From positions 191,594 to 255,593 of the forward strand of contig NZ_JANBWE010000004.1 in assembly GCF_024259515.1 (NCBI RefSeq): DNA of 64,000 bases. Direction: 5' to 3'. The position numbers and the translations under genes are program-made. The notes beneath the pieces are model-generated. The model did not search any database. It was not told where the DNA came from and worked only from the letters and a program-made list of their open reading frames with translations. Source of the DNA: Salirhabdus salicampi (GTDB lineage: Bacteria > Bacillota > Bacilli > Bacillales > Alkalibacillaceae). Below are positions 38,476 through 47,661 of the stretch, piece by piece (the first letter of the stretch is position 1; each line of letters opens with the position of its first letter).

Positions 38476-39183
38476 TTATTGAATAGCAGCGTCTAATGCG
38501 ACATGGATCATATCATTAAATGTCGTTTGTCGTTCTTGTGCCGTCGTTTCTTCCCCAGTTAGTACGTGGTCACTTACAGTAAGCACAGATAATGCTTTGC
38601 GGTTGAATTTCGCAGCTAATGTGTATAGTGCTGTCGTTTCCATCTCAACAGCTAATACATTGTACTTGGCGAGAAGTTCAAATAACTCCATCGCATTGTC
38701 TCGATAAAAGCTATCACTTGTGAACACATTTCCTACTCGTAAATTTAGACCTTTGTCTTCACCGGCTTTATAAGCTTTATGCAATAGGTCAAAGTCAGCA
38801 GTCGGCGCATAGTCAATGCCCTGGAACGTCATACGATTCATCTGGGAGTCTGTAGATGAAGTGGATGCTAAAATTACGTCACGTACTTTTACATCTTTTT
38901 GTAGAGCTCCACATGAACCTACTCGAATTAATGTTTGTACATCATATTCTTGAATCAGTTCATTAACATAAATCGATATTGAAGGAACACCCATTCCAGT
39001 TCCTTGGACAGAAATTTTCTCTCCTTTATATGTCCCGGTGTAACCGTACATGCCTCTTACTTCATTATATTGCTGAACATCTTCTAAAAAGTTTTCTGCT
39101 ATATATTTTGCGCGAAGGGGATCACCTGGTAGTAAAATCTTGTCTGCGATATCTTCTTTTTTTGCTCCGATATGTACACTCAT
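38476..39183 (-). CDS. deoD: Purine nucleoside phosphorylase DeoD
   Basis: A 235-residue trimeric-fold (hexameric) PNP. Signatures are [20 protein letters not shown] at the N-terminus, RVGSCGAL in the phosphate and purine site, [11 protein letters not shown] (ribose-binding Met/Glu) and [11 protein letters not shown], with the catalytic Asp. It splits purine (deoxy)nucleosides with phosphate. AAGGAGGTTGTATTT precedes the ATG. It is monocistronic here, which differs from the yui context in Bacillus subtilis. Confidence 0.96.
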   Translation of the reverse strand: MSVHIGAKKEDIADKILLPGDPLRAKYIAENFLEDVQQYNEVRGMYGYTGTYKGEKISVQGTGMGVPSISIYVNELIQEYDVQTLIRVGSCGALQKDVKVRDVILASTSSTDSQMNRMTFQGIDYAPTADFDLLHKAYKAGEDKGLNLRVGNVFTSDSFYRDNAMELFELLAKYNVLAVEMETTALYTLAAKFNRKALSVLTVSDHVLTGEETTAQERQTTFNDMIHVALDAAIQ

Positions 39184-39352
39184 AAATACAACCTCCTTGT
39201 CAGTTTATTAATCAGAATTAAGTTACCATAAGTTTTAGCGAAAAACAAACGAACGTCCATGACAAAAAGATAACATTGAAGTTTTCATTTGGGTAACCTA
39301 TACTACAAGAAGTAAAAAGACCCTTAATAATCAATGGAAGGAGTAATTTTTC

Positions 39353-39844
39353 ATGAACGTATCAGTTTCAAAATTGCCGGGTATTGGTCAGAAAATTACG
39401 TTTGAGACGGCAGAAGATAATATGCTCGTTTTAATCGTTCACCATACAGGTAAACGTGAACTTTATTTTTTTGAGGATGCAGATAGTGATGAAGCGGATT
39501 TTGCAATGGATTTAACTGCTGATGAAACGAGAGAGCTAGGGGCTCAACTTTTAGGTGCAACTTATCAGCCGGTTGACGTCGATAAAGTAAAACTGTTAAA
39601 AAGTCAAATTATTGTCGATTGGGTTGAAGTGAAGACGAATTCCCCTTTTACAAATAAAACAATAGAAGAAGCCGAGATCCGGAATAAAACAGGAGCAACG
39701 GTTATGGGAGTCGTAAAGGGGGACGAAACAATTGCTGTTCCTGATGCCGATACAGTGCTCAATCCTGGTGATGTTTTAATGGTAATGGGAAAAAAAGAAC
39801 ATGTTGACAACTTTGAATCATTGTGTAAGGGAGAGGAAGGGTAA
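39353..39844 (+). CDS. khtT: K+/H+ antiporter regulatory subunit KhtT (YhaT-like)
   Basis: A 163-residue protein with an N-terminal KhtT-specific domain and a C-terminal RCK_C/TrkA_C domain (about 75-160: FTNKTIEEAEIRNKTGATVM and VLNPGDVLMVMGKKEHV). In Bacillus the KhtT C-domain binds c-di-AMP and controls the KhtU antiporter. It precedes khtU with a two-base gap. No khtS homolog is present upstream. GGAAGGAG gives the start. Confidence 0.9.
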   Translation: MNVSVSKLPGIGQKITFETAEDNMLVLIVHHTGKRELYFFEDADSDEADFAMDLTADETRELGAQLLGATYQPVDVDKVKLLKSQIIVDWVEVKTNSPFTNKTIEEAEIRNKTGATVMGVVKGDETIAVPDADTVLNPGDVLMVMGKKEHVDNFESLCKGEEG

Positions 39845-39846
39845 AC

Positions 39847-41028
39847 GTGCACATAGACATTCCGAGTCTATTAGGAGCAGGAATCGTTTTAATCTTTATA
39901 TTTTGGCTCGGTATTCTTAGTCTAAAAATAAAACTACCGAGTGTGATTCTGTATATTTTACTTGGAATTGTATTATCTCAGGCTTTGTATCATAATGAAA
40001 TCCTTCATTTTGCTGGGGAAATTGGAATTGTTCTTCTTTTCTTCCTTCTCGGATTAGAGTTTAGTGTTGCCCGCCTAGGTGGCATAGCGAAAAAAATTTG
40101 GAGTGCCGGTCTGTTAGATGTTGCTGTTAATTTTGGTTTTGTGATCTTATTATGTTGGCTTGTAGGAATGGATGTTTACTCCTCCTTGTTAGTCGGTGGA
40201 GTTGCTTATGCTACAAGTTCTTCTATTACCGCAAAACTGTTAGATGATACAGGCCGAATGGCTAACCGGGAGACAGAGTTTATTTTGGCTCTTTTAATAT
40301 TTGAAGATATAGTTGCTCCAATTATTATTGCCATATTAATGGCTTTAAGTTTAAGTGGGAATGTTTCGAGTATTGACTTATTGTTCTTATTCGGAAAGAT
40401 AGCAGTACTTGCGATCGGTGCCATTCTTCTAGGAAAGTTCCTGTTTAGTAAGCTAGGGAAATTTTTCGATAAAATTGACGACGAAGAGTTTAAATATGCT
40501 TTTTATATTGGGATCGCCCTTAGTTATGGAGGAGTTGCCTTGCTTCTAGGGTTATCTGAAGTGCTAGGTGCCTTTTTGGCTGGTATGATGCTGGCGGAAG
40601 TAAAACGCCTGGAGCCAATAGAGCACGCTGTTCATCCATTCAGGGATTTACTTTTACCTGCCTTCTTTATTTATTTTGGCACAACGGTTCAATTTGGAGA
40701 AGGGGTTCCCATGATGTTCTTTTTACTCATGTTACTCCTTTGGTCGCTAGTTGCGAAAATTGGTGTTGGATACTTCGGTGGGCAAATGTATGGTTTATCA
40801 AAACGTGTTTCGTTTCGCGCAGGTTTGTCTTTATGTGCAAGAGGGGAGTTTTCTGTAGTTATTGCGAGCTTAGCAGCGGGCACCATCAAAGTATTTGCAG
40901 GCATTTACATTATTACAGCTGCGTTTTTAGGAATGTTATTGTTTCAACAAGCACCAAAGCTTACCAATCTTATTTTCGGAAAGCCAAAACGAAAAAAACA
41001 AGAGAACCTACGTGTTCCAGGTACTTAA
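39847..41028 (+). CDS. khtU: K+/H+ antiporter KhtU (YhaU-like, CPA2 family)
   Basis: A 393-residue membrane protein of the monovalent cation:proton antiporter-2 family with about twelve segments. Typical blocks are GEIGIVLLFFLLGLEFSVAR, YATSSSITAKLLDDTGRMAN, and FEDIVAPIIIAILM with the ion-coupling acidic pair. It exports K+ for H+ when cells are stressed by high K+ or high pH. The start is GTG at 39847 after AGGAAGG. Operon khtT-khtU. Confidence 0.93.
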   Translation: MHIDIPSLLGAGIVLIFIFWLGILSLKIKLPSVILYILLGIVLSQALYHNEILHFAGEIGIVLLFFLLGLEFSVARLGGIAKKIWSAGLLDVAVNFGFVILLCWLVGMDVYSSLLVGGVAYATSSSITAKLLDDTGRMANRETEFILALLIFEDIVAPIIIAILMALSLSGNVSSIDLLFLFGKIAVLAIGAILLGKFLFSKLGKFFDKIDDEEFKYAFYIGIALSYGGVALLLGLSEVLGAFLAGMMLAEVKRLEPIEHAVHPFRDLLLPAFFIYFGTTVQFGEGVPMMFFLLMLLLWSLVAKIGVGYFGGQMYGLSKRVSFRAGLSLCARGEFSVVIASLAAGTIKVFAGIYIITAAFLGMLLFQQAPKLTNLIFGKPKRKKQENLRVPGT

Positions 41029-41088
41029 GTCACTTCCTAGTAAAACGAATATTTGGTATAATCGTAGCGGATAAGGATGTGATATAAA

Positions 41089-41289
41089 ATGATGGATTTT
41101 TTGTATTTTCCTCAAGATAAAACGGAATATATTCCATCTATATTTATGTTAGTTTTATTTACCATTGCAGCTATTCTTGTGATGAGAATTATTATAAAGG
41201 CGTCGAAACGTGAAGAAGAACAGTTTAAGAAACGCTACGAACATAAAATAGGGAAGATGAATAACGACGATCATCCCCCAACTTCTTAA
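41089..41289 (+). CDS. Small single-pass membrane protein, function unknown
   Basis: A 66-residue protein, MMDFLYFPQDKTEYIPSIFM, one transmembrane helix (about residues 16-36) and a charged cytoplasmic tail ending HPPTS. AAGGATGTGAT precedes two adjacent ATG codons. TATAAT lies about 35 bases upstream, so it may be transcribed separately from khtTU. Not a family I recognise. Confidence 0.65.
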   Translation: MMDFLYFPQDKTEYIPSIFMLVLFTIAAILVMRIIIKASKREEEQFKKRYEHKIGKMNNDDHPPTS

Positions 41290-41318
41290 AGGACCTGTTA
41301 AACACAGGTTCTTTTTAT
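41289..41318 (+). terminator. Terminator after the small membrane gene
   Basis: AGGACCTGT pairs with ACAGGTTCT around a TTAAAC-type loop, followed by TTTTTAT. Confidence 0.75.
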
Positions 41319-41403
41319 ATTTTAGGAAAAGTATCCCCGGTTTAAATTTTTCCATTTTGGGCAAAACTACGACAGGAAATGAAAAAGGAAGGTTGTGGGT
41401 GCA

Positions 41404-41994
41404 GTGAAACATCTTTGGTTCGCCTTGATATGTAGCATTTTGATGTTATCTGCTTGTAACAGTGGCGATCAACGGTCCCCATTAGAGATTGAATTATATA
41501 ATCCTGAAGGTGATTCATTAGGGACAGCAACGCTATCGGAACAGCCGGACGGTGTCAACATTAAATTAAATGTTACAGGATTTGAGCCTGGTATGCATGG
41601 AATTCATATTCATGAATATCCAAAGTGTGAAGGTCCTGATTTTAAATCAGCTGGTAATCACTATAATCCTGATACTTCAAAAGTCCATGGGTTAATGCAT
41701 CCTGAAGGATCCCACCTAGGAGATATGCCAAATGTGGAAGCGGATGATAAGGGAGCGATTGACACAGAAGTGATGTTACCAGAAGCTACAATGGCAGATG
41801 GGAAAAATTCATTGTTGAAAAATGGTGGCACCTCCTTAATCATTCATGAAAAACAAGACGATGGAATGACTCAACCAGCAGGAGATGCTGGGGCAAGAAT
41901 TGCTTGTGGGAAAATTGAATTAGGAGAAGCTAATAAAAATGAAACTCCATCTAATCCAGCTGAAGAAGGACCGGAAAAAGAAGAGTCATCGTAA
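41404..41994 (+). CDS. sodC: Cu,Zn superoxide dismutase-family lipoprotein (SodC/YojM-like)
   Basis: A 196-residue lipoprotein. The signal peptide ends in LSAC with the lipid Cys at residue 18. The Cu,Zn-SOD domain shows the copper histidines in GIHIHEY, the bridging His in GNHYNP, zinc ligands in VHGLMHPEGSHLGD, the fourth copper His in LIIHEKQDD and the active-site Arg in GARIACGKI. Two Cys (KCEGPDF and RIACGK) can form the family disulfide. All metal ligands are therefore present, unlike what I recall for Bacillus subtilis YojM. The acidic, proline-rich tail is variable. GTG at 41404 is preferred over the GTG at 41395 by distance to AAGGAAGG. Confidence 0.9.
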   Translation: MKHLWFALICSILMLSACNSGDQRSPLEIELYNPEGDSLGTATLSEQPDGVNIKLNVTGFEPGMHGIHIHEYPKCEGPDFKSAGNHYNPDTSKVHGLMHPEGSHLGDMPNVEADDKGAIDTEVMLPEATMADGKNSLLKNGGTSLIIHEKQDDGMTQPAGDAGARIACGKIELGEANKNETPSNPAEEGPEKEESS

Positions 41995-42028
41995 AAAACA
42001 AGCATGTTATGCGCATGCTTGTTTTTTA
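41995..42028. terminator. Bidirectional terminator between sodC and patB
   Basis: AAAACAAGCATG and CATGCTTGTTTT form a 12-bp stem with T-run on both strands. Confidence 0.85.
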
Positions 42029-42034
42029 TATTTT

Positions 42035-43204
42035 TTAAAGTTGTTTCACAGTGGTGGTAATTCGCTTCAAACCTTCTTCAAGGGTAGGAGGCGGGCATGC
42101 AATATTCATTCTCATAAAACCGCTTCCTTCTTGACCAAATTGGATCCCATCGTTTAACCCGACTCGAGCTTCCTCTTGCATAAATCGCTTTAATTCTTTT
42201 TGATCCATCCCAAGACCTCGACAATCAAACCACAACAAATATGTGCCTTCAGGCTCAATCACTTTTATTCGATCAGTTTCCTGTTTTAAAACGTTTATAG
42301 TGTAGGATTTGTTTTGTTCTAATTGATTCAATAACCCGTTTAACCATGGCTCTCCTTTTTCATAAGCTGCCTCCATTGCGACAATACCAAATGGATTAAG
42401 AAGATGAAGTCCAAACTTATGAAAAGTACGTTTTAGCTTAAGTTTCCAGGCCCGATTATGTGTAATGATATAAGAAGCTTGTAGTCCTGCTAAGTTAAAT
42501 GTTTTTGATGGAGACATACAAGTAATAGTATGGTCGGCAATTTCATTTGAAATTGTGGCCATTGGTTTATGTACATGTGGTTTGTAAATTAAATCTGCAT
42601 GAATTTCATCAGCAACAATGATAACTCCATAGGAAACGCACAGCTCCCCCATTCGTCGCAATTCTTCCGTTGACCAAACACGCCCGACAGGGTTGTGAGG
42701 ACTACATAAAATAAACAATTTCACCCCATCTTTTAGCTTTTGTTCAAAGTCATCGAAATCTATCACATATTTTTCTTGTTTTCGGATTAGGGAGTTTTTG
42801 ATGAGTTTACGGTTGTGCTTTTCCACTGCTTCGTAAAAGGGGTGATATACAGGTGTTTGAATCATCACTTGATCACCCTCTTTCGTTAAAGTATTGACAA
42901 TGATATTTAAAGAGGTGACAACGCCAGGGCTAAAGAGGATTGTACGAGGGTCTACTGACCAATTATGTCGTTTTAGTAACCAATATGTAATGGTGTTTGT
43001 TAGTTGGTCGTCGGCTGCAGTATAGCCATACACATTATGTTTAGCACGGTTCATAATGGCTTCTTGTACTGCATCTGCGGTAGGGAAATCCATATCCGCA
43101 ACCCACATCGGTAACACATCTTTATAGTTAAAAAGCTTTTCTGTCCAGTCCCATTTCACGGAACGTGTATTGTTACGTTTTACAGGTTGTAAAAACTTAT
43201 CCAT
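42035..43204 (-). CDS. patB: MalY/PatB-family aminotransferase, cystathionine beta-lyase
   Basis: A 389-residue PLP-dependent fold type I enzyme. Markers are the N-terminal LPMWVADMDFPTADAVQEAI, FILCSPHNPVGRVWSTEEL with the substrate Asn, and CMSPSKTFNLAGLQAS with the PLP lysine. PatB in Bacillus subtilis splits cystathionine and other C-S bonds. It is transcribed alone behind a 500-base leader region that contains a minus-strand terminator (43281-43316). Confidence 0.92.
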   Translation of the reverse strand: MDKFLQPVKRNNTRSVKWDWTEKLFNYKDVLPMWVADMDFPTADAVQEAIMNRAKHNVYGYTAADDQLTNTITYWLLKRHNWSVDPRTILFSPGVVTSLNIIVNTLTKEGDQVMIQTPVYHPFYEAVEKHNRKLIKNSLIRKQEKYVIDFDDFEQKLKDGVKLFILCSPHNPVGRVWSTEELRRMGELCVSYGVIIVADEIHADLIYKPHVHKPMATISNEIADHTITCMSPSKTFNLAGLQASYIITHNRAWKLKLKRTFHKFGLHLLNPFGIVAMEAAYEKGEPWLNGLLNQLEQNKSYTINVLKQETDRIKVIEPEGTYLLWFDCRGLGMDQKELKRFMQEEARVGLNDGIQFGQEGSGFMRMNIACPPPTLEEGLKRITTTVKQL

Positions 43205-43280
43205 AGTACCTCCCCCTTCACGATAATCATACTAAATTTATACAAGAATAAAAATGGATTTGTACATATAAAAAAGAACA

Positions 43281-43316
43281 AAAAAAAGCAAAGCGCATTA
43301 TCAGAACGCTTTGCTA
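43281..43316 (-). terminator. Leader terminator upstream of patB
   Basis: AGCAAAGCG and CGCTTTGCT form a 9-bp stem. On the minus strand it is followed by T8, so it can stop transcription towards patB, whose ATG is 77 bases further on. No minus-strand gene precedes it (43317-43718), so it looks like an attenuator or the end of a leader RNA. The rest of the 500-base gap shows no gene. Confidence 0.6.
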
Positions 43317-43718
43317 TACACAGGGGGAATACGAGAAAGTCTTGCATTACAAGTATTACCGTTTTTAACAAAAATTAAACTTCCTTTTTCAAAAAAATGA
43401 AATAAACAAAATAAATTGCTATAACGTTACAAAAAAGAAATACGTATGAAAAGAAGTCTTTCCTATGAGTGAAATTTTCCTGAGTCAAGATTAGAAAAAC
43501 GGTAAAGAAGCTTATAAGGTGTTTCAAAAAACAAGTTCAAATACTATCCCGGCCTGCAATTAGAATAATTGAAATCGTATTTGGAAAGTCCACCATTTCC
43601 ATTATCATCCTTTCTAAACTGGCAGTTTTTTGCTAGTTCAGTCTACTTATGGTAAAATATTTAATTGCGTAAAAAGAAACGATAAGTATGAGAAAAATTA
43701 GTCGGGAGTTGTATGAGC

Positions 43719-44117
43719 ATGACAGAAAAATTTGAAGTAGGTCAAGTACTACAAGGGAAAGTAACAGGTATTCAACCATATGGCGCATTTGTTGCCCTAG
43801 ATGAAGAAACACAAGGTTTAGTGCACATTTCTGAAGTTACACATGGTTATGTGAAAGACATTAACGAACATTTAAACATTGGTGATGAAGTTAAAGTTAA
43901 AATTTTAAATATCGATGAAGAAAAAGGAAAACTTTCATTATCTATCCGTGCAACAGAGGAAGCACCTAAACGTGCGAGTAAACCTGCAACGACGAAAAAC
44001 AATAAAAAAGCGGCAGCAGAATCTACTTCCTCGTCAGCCGGATTTAACACCCTTAAAGACAAATTAGAAGAATGGATTCAACAGTCAAGTGACCGTGAAG
44101 AAACATATAACAAATAA
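43719..44117 (+). CDS. yugI: S1 RNA-binding protein, general stress protein 13 (YugI)
   Basis: A 132-residue protein with one S1 domain (residues about 3-75): KFEVGQVLQGKVTGIQPYGA, FVALDEETQGLVHISEV and GKLSLSIRATEEA. A lysine-rich linker leads to the conserved tail FNTLKDKLEEWIQQSS. GSP13 associates with ribosomes and RNA in Bacillus. The ATG at 43719 (MTEKFEVG) aligns with the family start; an earlier ATG at 43713 is only four bases from GGGAG. Confidence 0.92.
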   Translation: MTEKFEVGQVLQGKVTGIQPYGAFVALDEETQGLVHISEVTHGYVKDINEHLNIGDEVKVKILNIDEEKGKLSLSIRATEEAPKRASKPATTKNNKKAAAESTSSSAGFNTLKDKLEEWIQQSSDREETYNK

Positions 44118-44119
44118 GA

Positions 44120-44153
44120 AAAAATGTCCGGATGGTTTCCGGACATTTTTTCT
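44120..44153. terminator. Terminator of yugI (usable from both sides)
   Basis: AAAATGTCCGG and CCGGACATTTT form an 11-bp stem, followed by TTTTTT on the plus strand. Confidence 0.9.
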
Positions 44154-44160
44154 TATGGTT

Positions 44161-44361
44161 TTAATCATTACGAAACAAGGTTCGAACCAGGATGATCCCA
44201 TAAATCCCTACAAGAGAATAAACAATACGTGGAACAACTTCGCTTTGGTTTCCTCCGCCTAGTAATAAAGCGACTAAATCAAACTGAAAAAAACCGACAA
44301 GCCCCCAGTTTATAGCGCCAATGACAGTTAAAAACAATGCAAACCGTTACAATTTATTCAT
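44161..44361 (-). pseudogene. DUF378 (YuzA-like) membrane protein gene with TAA at codon 5
   Basis: On the minus strand GAAGGAGGATTGTA leads to ATG AAT AAA TTG TAA at 44361-44347, then the same frame runs open for 61 more codons to TAA at 44161. The conceptual product continues RFALFLTVIGAINWGLVGFF and then LVALLLGGGN and IVYSLVGIYGIILVRTLF, the two-helix DUF378/YuzA pattern. Family members have a residue such as Q where the stop lies (MNKLQRF), so a single C-to-T change (CAA to TAA) explains it. Apart from the stop, the coding frame looks undamaged, so the change is recent, a sequence error or suppressed. Confidence 0.85.
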
Positions 44362-44495
44362 TACAATCCTCCTTCAGGATGTTATATACCTTATTTTTCC
44401 ATTCGGAAGGATTCGTGTAAGAGCAATATTTTTGAATTTATCGTAAAAGTTAAACATACTAAAAGAGAAACTATAGAGAGAGGGGTTCATTGAAT

Positions 44496-45659
44496 ATGGA
44501 GAACTTTACTTTTCATAATCCAACGAAGTTAGTTTTTGGAAAGGATCAACTTGAACAGTTACCCGAACTATTACCGGATCACGTCAACCGGGTTCTACTC
44601 GTATATGGTGGCGGTAGTATTAAGAGGAATGGCCTGTATGATCAAGTATTAAAACAATTAGAATCCAGCAATGTAGATGTACATGAGTTAGCAGGAGTTG
44701 AACCTAATCCACGCCTAACTACCGTACAAAAAGGAGCAGACCTTTGTAAGGAACAAAAAATTGATTTTATTTTAGCTGTTGGTGGCGGTAGTGTAATTGA
44801 TTGTTCAAAAACAATCGCCGCAGCGGCAAAGTACGATGGTAACCCATGGGATTTAGTTACTCGAAAAGTAACACCTGAAACTGCGTTGCCATTAGGTACG
44901 GTCCTTACTTTAGCAGCAACTGGCTCTGAAATGAACGCAGGTGCTGTAATTACAAATTGGGAAACGAACGAAAAATATGGTTGGGGAAGTCCGTTATTGT
45001 ATCCACAATTCTCAATATTGGATCCAACAAACACATTAACGGTACCACGAGACCAAACGATTTATGGCATTGTGGATATGATGAGCCACATATTCGAACA
45101 GTATTTTCATCAGGCAACAGCTTCACCTGTACAAGATGAAATGTGTGAAGGAGTGCTTCGGGCTATAATAGAAGCAGCACCGAAACTTTTAGACGATTTA
45201 TCTTCTTACGAACATAGAGAAACCATTTTATATGCCGGAACGATTGCATTAAACGGTATGTTACAAATGGGATATCGTGGTGACTGGGCAACACATAATA
45301 TCGAGCATGCCGTATCAGCCGTTTATGATATTCCACATGCTGGAGGACTTGCGATTCTGTTCCCAAATTGGATGAAGCATAACGTTGATGTCGATGTAAC
45401 CCGTTTCAAACGTCTGGCGACAAAAGTGTTCGATGTTGATCCAACAGGCAAATCTGATAAAGATATCGCATTAGAGGGTATTGATAAACTAAGGCAGTAT
45501 TGGGACTCACTTGGAGCACCCAATAAATTAGCTGATTACGACATTGATGATAGTCAATTAGAGCTTATTGCAGATCGGGCAATGGCGAGAGGTGCCTTTG
45601 GAAACTTCCGTAAGCTTGAGCGCGATGACGTCGTAAGCATACTGCAACAATCTTTATAA
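44496..45659 (+). CDS. yugJ: Iron-containing alcohol dehydrogenase (YugJ, butanol dehydrogenase-like)
   Basis: A 387-residue group III alcohol dehydrogenase. The NAD(P)-binding part has [11 protein letters not shown] and [18 protein letters not shown]. Metal ligands lie in [11 protein letters not shown] and [20 protein letters not shown]. It reduces aldehydes with NAD(P)H, with butanol dehydrogenase BdhA as nearest named class. The ATG at 44496 lies ten bases after GAGAGGGG; the TTG at 44490 is too near. Confidence 0.92.
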   Translation: MENFTFHNPTKLVFGKDQLEQLPELLPDHVNRVLLVYGGGSIKRNGLYDQVLKQLESSNVDVHELAGVEPNPRLTTVQKGADLCKEQKIDFILAVGGGSVIDCSKTIAAAAKYDGNPWDLVTRKVTPETALPLGTVLTLAATGSEMNAGAVITNWETNEKYGWGSPLLYPQFSILDPTNTLTVPRDQTIYGIVDMMSHIFEQYFHQATASPVQDEMCEGVLRAIIEAAPKLLDDLSSYEHRETILYAGTIALNGMLQMGYRGDWATHNIEHAVSAVYDIPHAGGLAILFPNWMKHNVDVDVTRFKRLATKVFDVDPTGKSDKDIALEGIDKLRQYWDSLGAPNKLADYDIDDSQLELIADRAMARGAFGNFRKLERDDVVSILQQSL

Positions 45660-45668
45660 AGAATGATG

Positions 45669-45700
45669 AAGCCGGTATAAATCTATATCGGCTTTTTCAT
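45669..45700 (+). terminator. Terminator of yugJ
   Basis: AAGCCGGTATA (45669-45679) with TATATCGGCTT (45684-45694), one G-U pair, followed by TTT. Confidence 0.75.
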
Positions 45701-45811
45701 AGAAAGTTGTTGTTTAGAAATACTAGTAAAAGACATAAAAATTATGTATCCTTAATTGCGATACCTTTTTTCATTTCAATTTAGATATACTTATTTAAAG
45801 GAGCGTTTACA

Positions 45812-47161
45812 TTGACACATATCCGATTCGATTACAGCAATGCAATAAAAGAAGTGAAGCAACATGAGATTGATTATTTACAAGATGCAGTGAATACAAT
45901 ACATGAATCAATACATAGCAAGACAGGACCTGGCAGTGATTTTTTAGGTTGGGTTGACCTGCCAACTGACTATGATAAAGAGGAGTTTGCGCGTATTCAA
46001 AGAGCAGCAAGCCAAATACAAAAAGATTCTGATGTTTTACTTGTAGTAGGAATTGGTGGTTCTTATTTAGGAGCGCGTGCAGCTATTGAAATGTTAAACC
46101 ACTCTTTCTATAGCATGCTTTCTGATGATAAGCGTAATTATCCACAAGTAATTTTTGTTGGTCAAAATATTAGTGGAACATATGTTAAAGAATTATTTGA
46201 TGTACTAGAAGGACGAGATGTATCCGTAAACGTAATTTCAAAAAGTGGAACAACAACAGAACCGGCGATGGCCTTCCGTTTATTCCGTAAATTTTTACAA
46301 GAAAAATATGGTGAAGAAGAAGCAAAAAAGCGAATTTATGCAACAACGGATAAAAAGAAAGGTGCACTGAAGAAGCTTGCTGATGAGGAAGGTTATGAAA
46401 CATTTGTCATTCCTGATGACGTTGGGGGCCGATATTCTGTCCTTACTGCTGTTGGCCTACTTCCAATTGCTGTTACTGGAATTGACATTGAAGCAATGAT
46501 GAGCGGAGCTCAGCAGGCTCTTGAAGATTTTAATAATCCGAATTTAGAAGAAAATGCTGCTTATCAATATGCAGCCATTCGTAATGCGCTATACCGTAAA
46601 GGGCGTTCAGTTGAATTGTTAGTTGGTTATGAACCATCCCTGCAATACTTTATGGAATGGTGGAAGCAACTGTATGGAGAAAGTGAAGGGAAAGATGAAA
46701 AAGGAATTTATCCGGCGTCCGCAATCTTTTCAACTGATTTACACTCATTAGGACAATATATTCAAGATGGCAAAAAACAATTATTTGAAACGGTCATCCG
46801 TGTGGAAAAACCAAAAAAAGATATGCCAATTGAACATGATGAGCAAAACCTTGATGGGTTGAACTACTTAGTAGGTAAAACATTTAATGAAGTGAATGAT
46901 AAAGCCTTCCAAGGAACGTTGTTGGCTCATACAGACGGTCAAGTACCAAACTTAGTTGTTAATATCCCTACAATTGATGCACATACGTTCGGTTACTTAG
47001 TATACTTCTTTGAGAAAGCTTGTGCAGTAAGTGGTTACTTATTAGGGGTAAATCCATTTGACCAACCTGGTGTAGAAGCATATAAGAAAAACATGTTTGC
47101 ATTATTAGGTAAACCAGGCTTTGAAAATGAAAAAGAAGAGCTTGAGAAACGCTTACAATAA
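45812..47161 (+). CDS. pgi: Glucose-6-phosphate isomerase
   Basis: A 449-residue phosphoglucose isomerase of the Firmicute type. Signatures are [36 protein letters not shown] and [14 protein letters not shown]. It interconverts glucose 6-phosphate and fructose 6-phosphate. The start is TTG at 45812, eight bases after AAAGGAG; no ATG lies nearby. Position next to yugJ and yugN is as in Bacillus subtilis. Confidence 0.97.
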   Translation: MTHIRFDYSNAIKEVKQHEIDYLQDAVNTIHESIHSKTGPGSDFLGWVDLPTDYDKEEFARIQRAASQIQKDSDVLLVVGIGGSYLGARAAIEMLNHSFYSMLSDDKRNYPQVIFVGQNISGTYVKELFDVLEGRDVSVNVISKSGTTTEPAMAFRLFRKFLQEKYGEEEAKKRIYATTDKKKGALKKLADEEGYETFVIPDDVGGRYSVLTAVGLLPIAVTGIDIEAMMSGAQQALEDFNNPNLEENAAYQYAAIRNALYRKGRSVELLVGYEPSLQYFMEWWKQLYGESEGKDEKGIYPASAIFSTDLHSLGQYIQDGKKQLFETVIRVEKPKKDMPIEHDEQNLDGLNYLVGKTFNEVNDKAFQGTLLAHTDGQVPNLVVNIPTIDAHTFGYLVYFFEKACAVSGYLLGVNPFDQPGVEAYKKNMFALLGKPGFENEKEELEKRLQ

Positions 47162-47167
47162 GAAACG

Positions 47168-47202
47168 AGAGCTTTGTCATAAAGTGGCAAGGCTCTTTTT
47201 TA
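47168..47202 (+). terminator. Terminator of pgi
   Basis: AGAGCTTTG pairs with CAAGGCTCT (one G-U), followed by TTTTT. Confidence 0.75.
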
Positions 47203-47256
47203 TTGCAGAACATACTTGCGGGCATACTAGGAATAAAAAGTGAAAAGGTGATGTAG

Positions 47257-47661
47257 ATGATTCCTTTGGAATCAGCAGTTGTCAATCAAGTATATACGTT
47301 ACAGGAGTTAGAACAGAAATTAAAGCCTTTAGGATTTGACATAGGTAGTAATTGGGAATATGATCACGGTTATTTTGATTATGCCTTTGCCAAAAAAGGA
47401 GAGTACGTTTTTTTACGAATCCCTTTCACAGCTGAAATAGGTCAGCTGGATGAACCTGGAGTCCAAGTGAGAATCGGTCAACCATTTATGTTAGGTCACC
47501 AGTATGAGGATAATGAAGATGTAGATGGCATTTTAAGCAATTCAACAGCCTTGATAAACCAGTTTCAAACTCCTGTCGATTCGGATGCTGAAATCGCACC
47601 AGAATATAAAGATAAGGGAGAGCATTTTATGAAAACAGTAGAAAAAGTGCTTTTATCATAA
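47257..47661 (+). CDS. yugN: YugN-like family protein
   Basis: A 134-residue soluble protein of the YugN family, function unknown. Segments such as WEYDHGYFDYAFAKKGEYVF and LRIPFTAEIGQLDEPGVQVR are characteristic. AAAGGTGATG precedes the ATG. It converges with yugO and the two coding ends overlap by six bases; a hairpin AGTGCTTT (47646-47653) with AAAGCACT (47667-47674) spans the junction and may end both transcripts. Confidence 0.88.
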   Translation: MIPLESAVVNQVYTLQELEQKLKPLGFDIGSNWEYDHGYFDYAFAKKGEYVFLRIPFTAEIGQLDEPGVQVRIGQPFMLGHQYEDNEDVDGILSNSTALINQFQTPVDSDAEIAPEYKDKGEHFMKTVEKVLLS

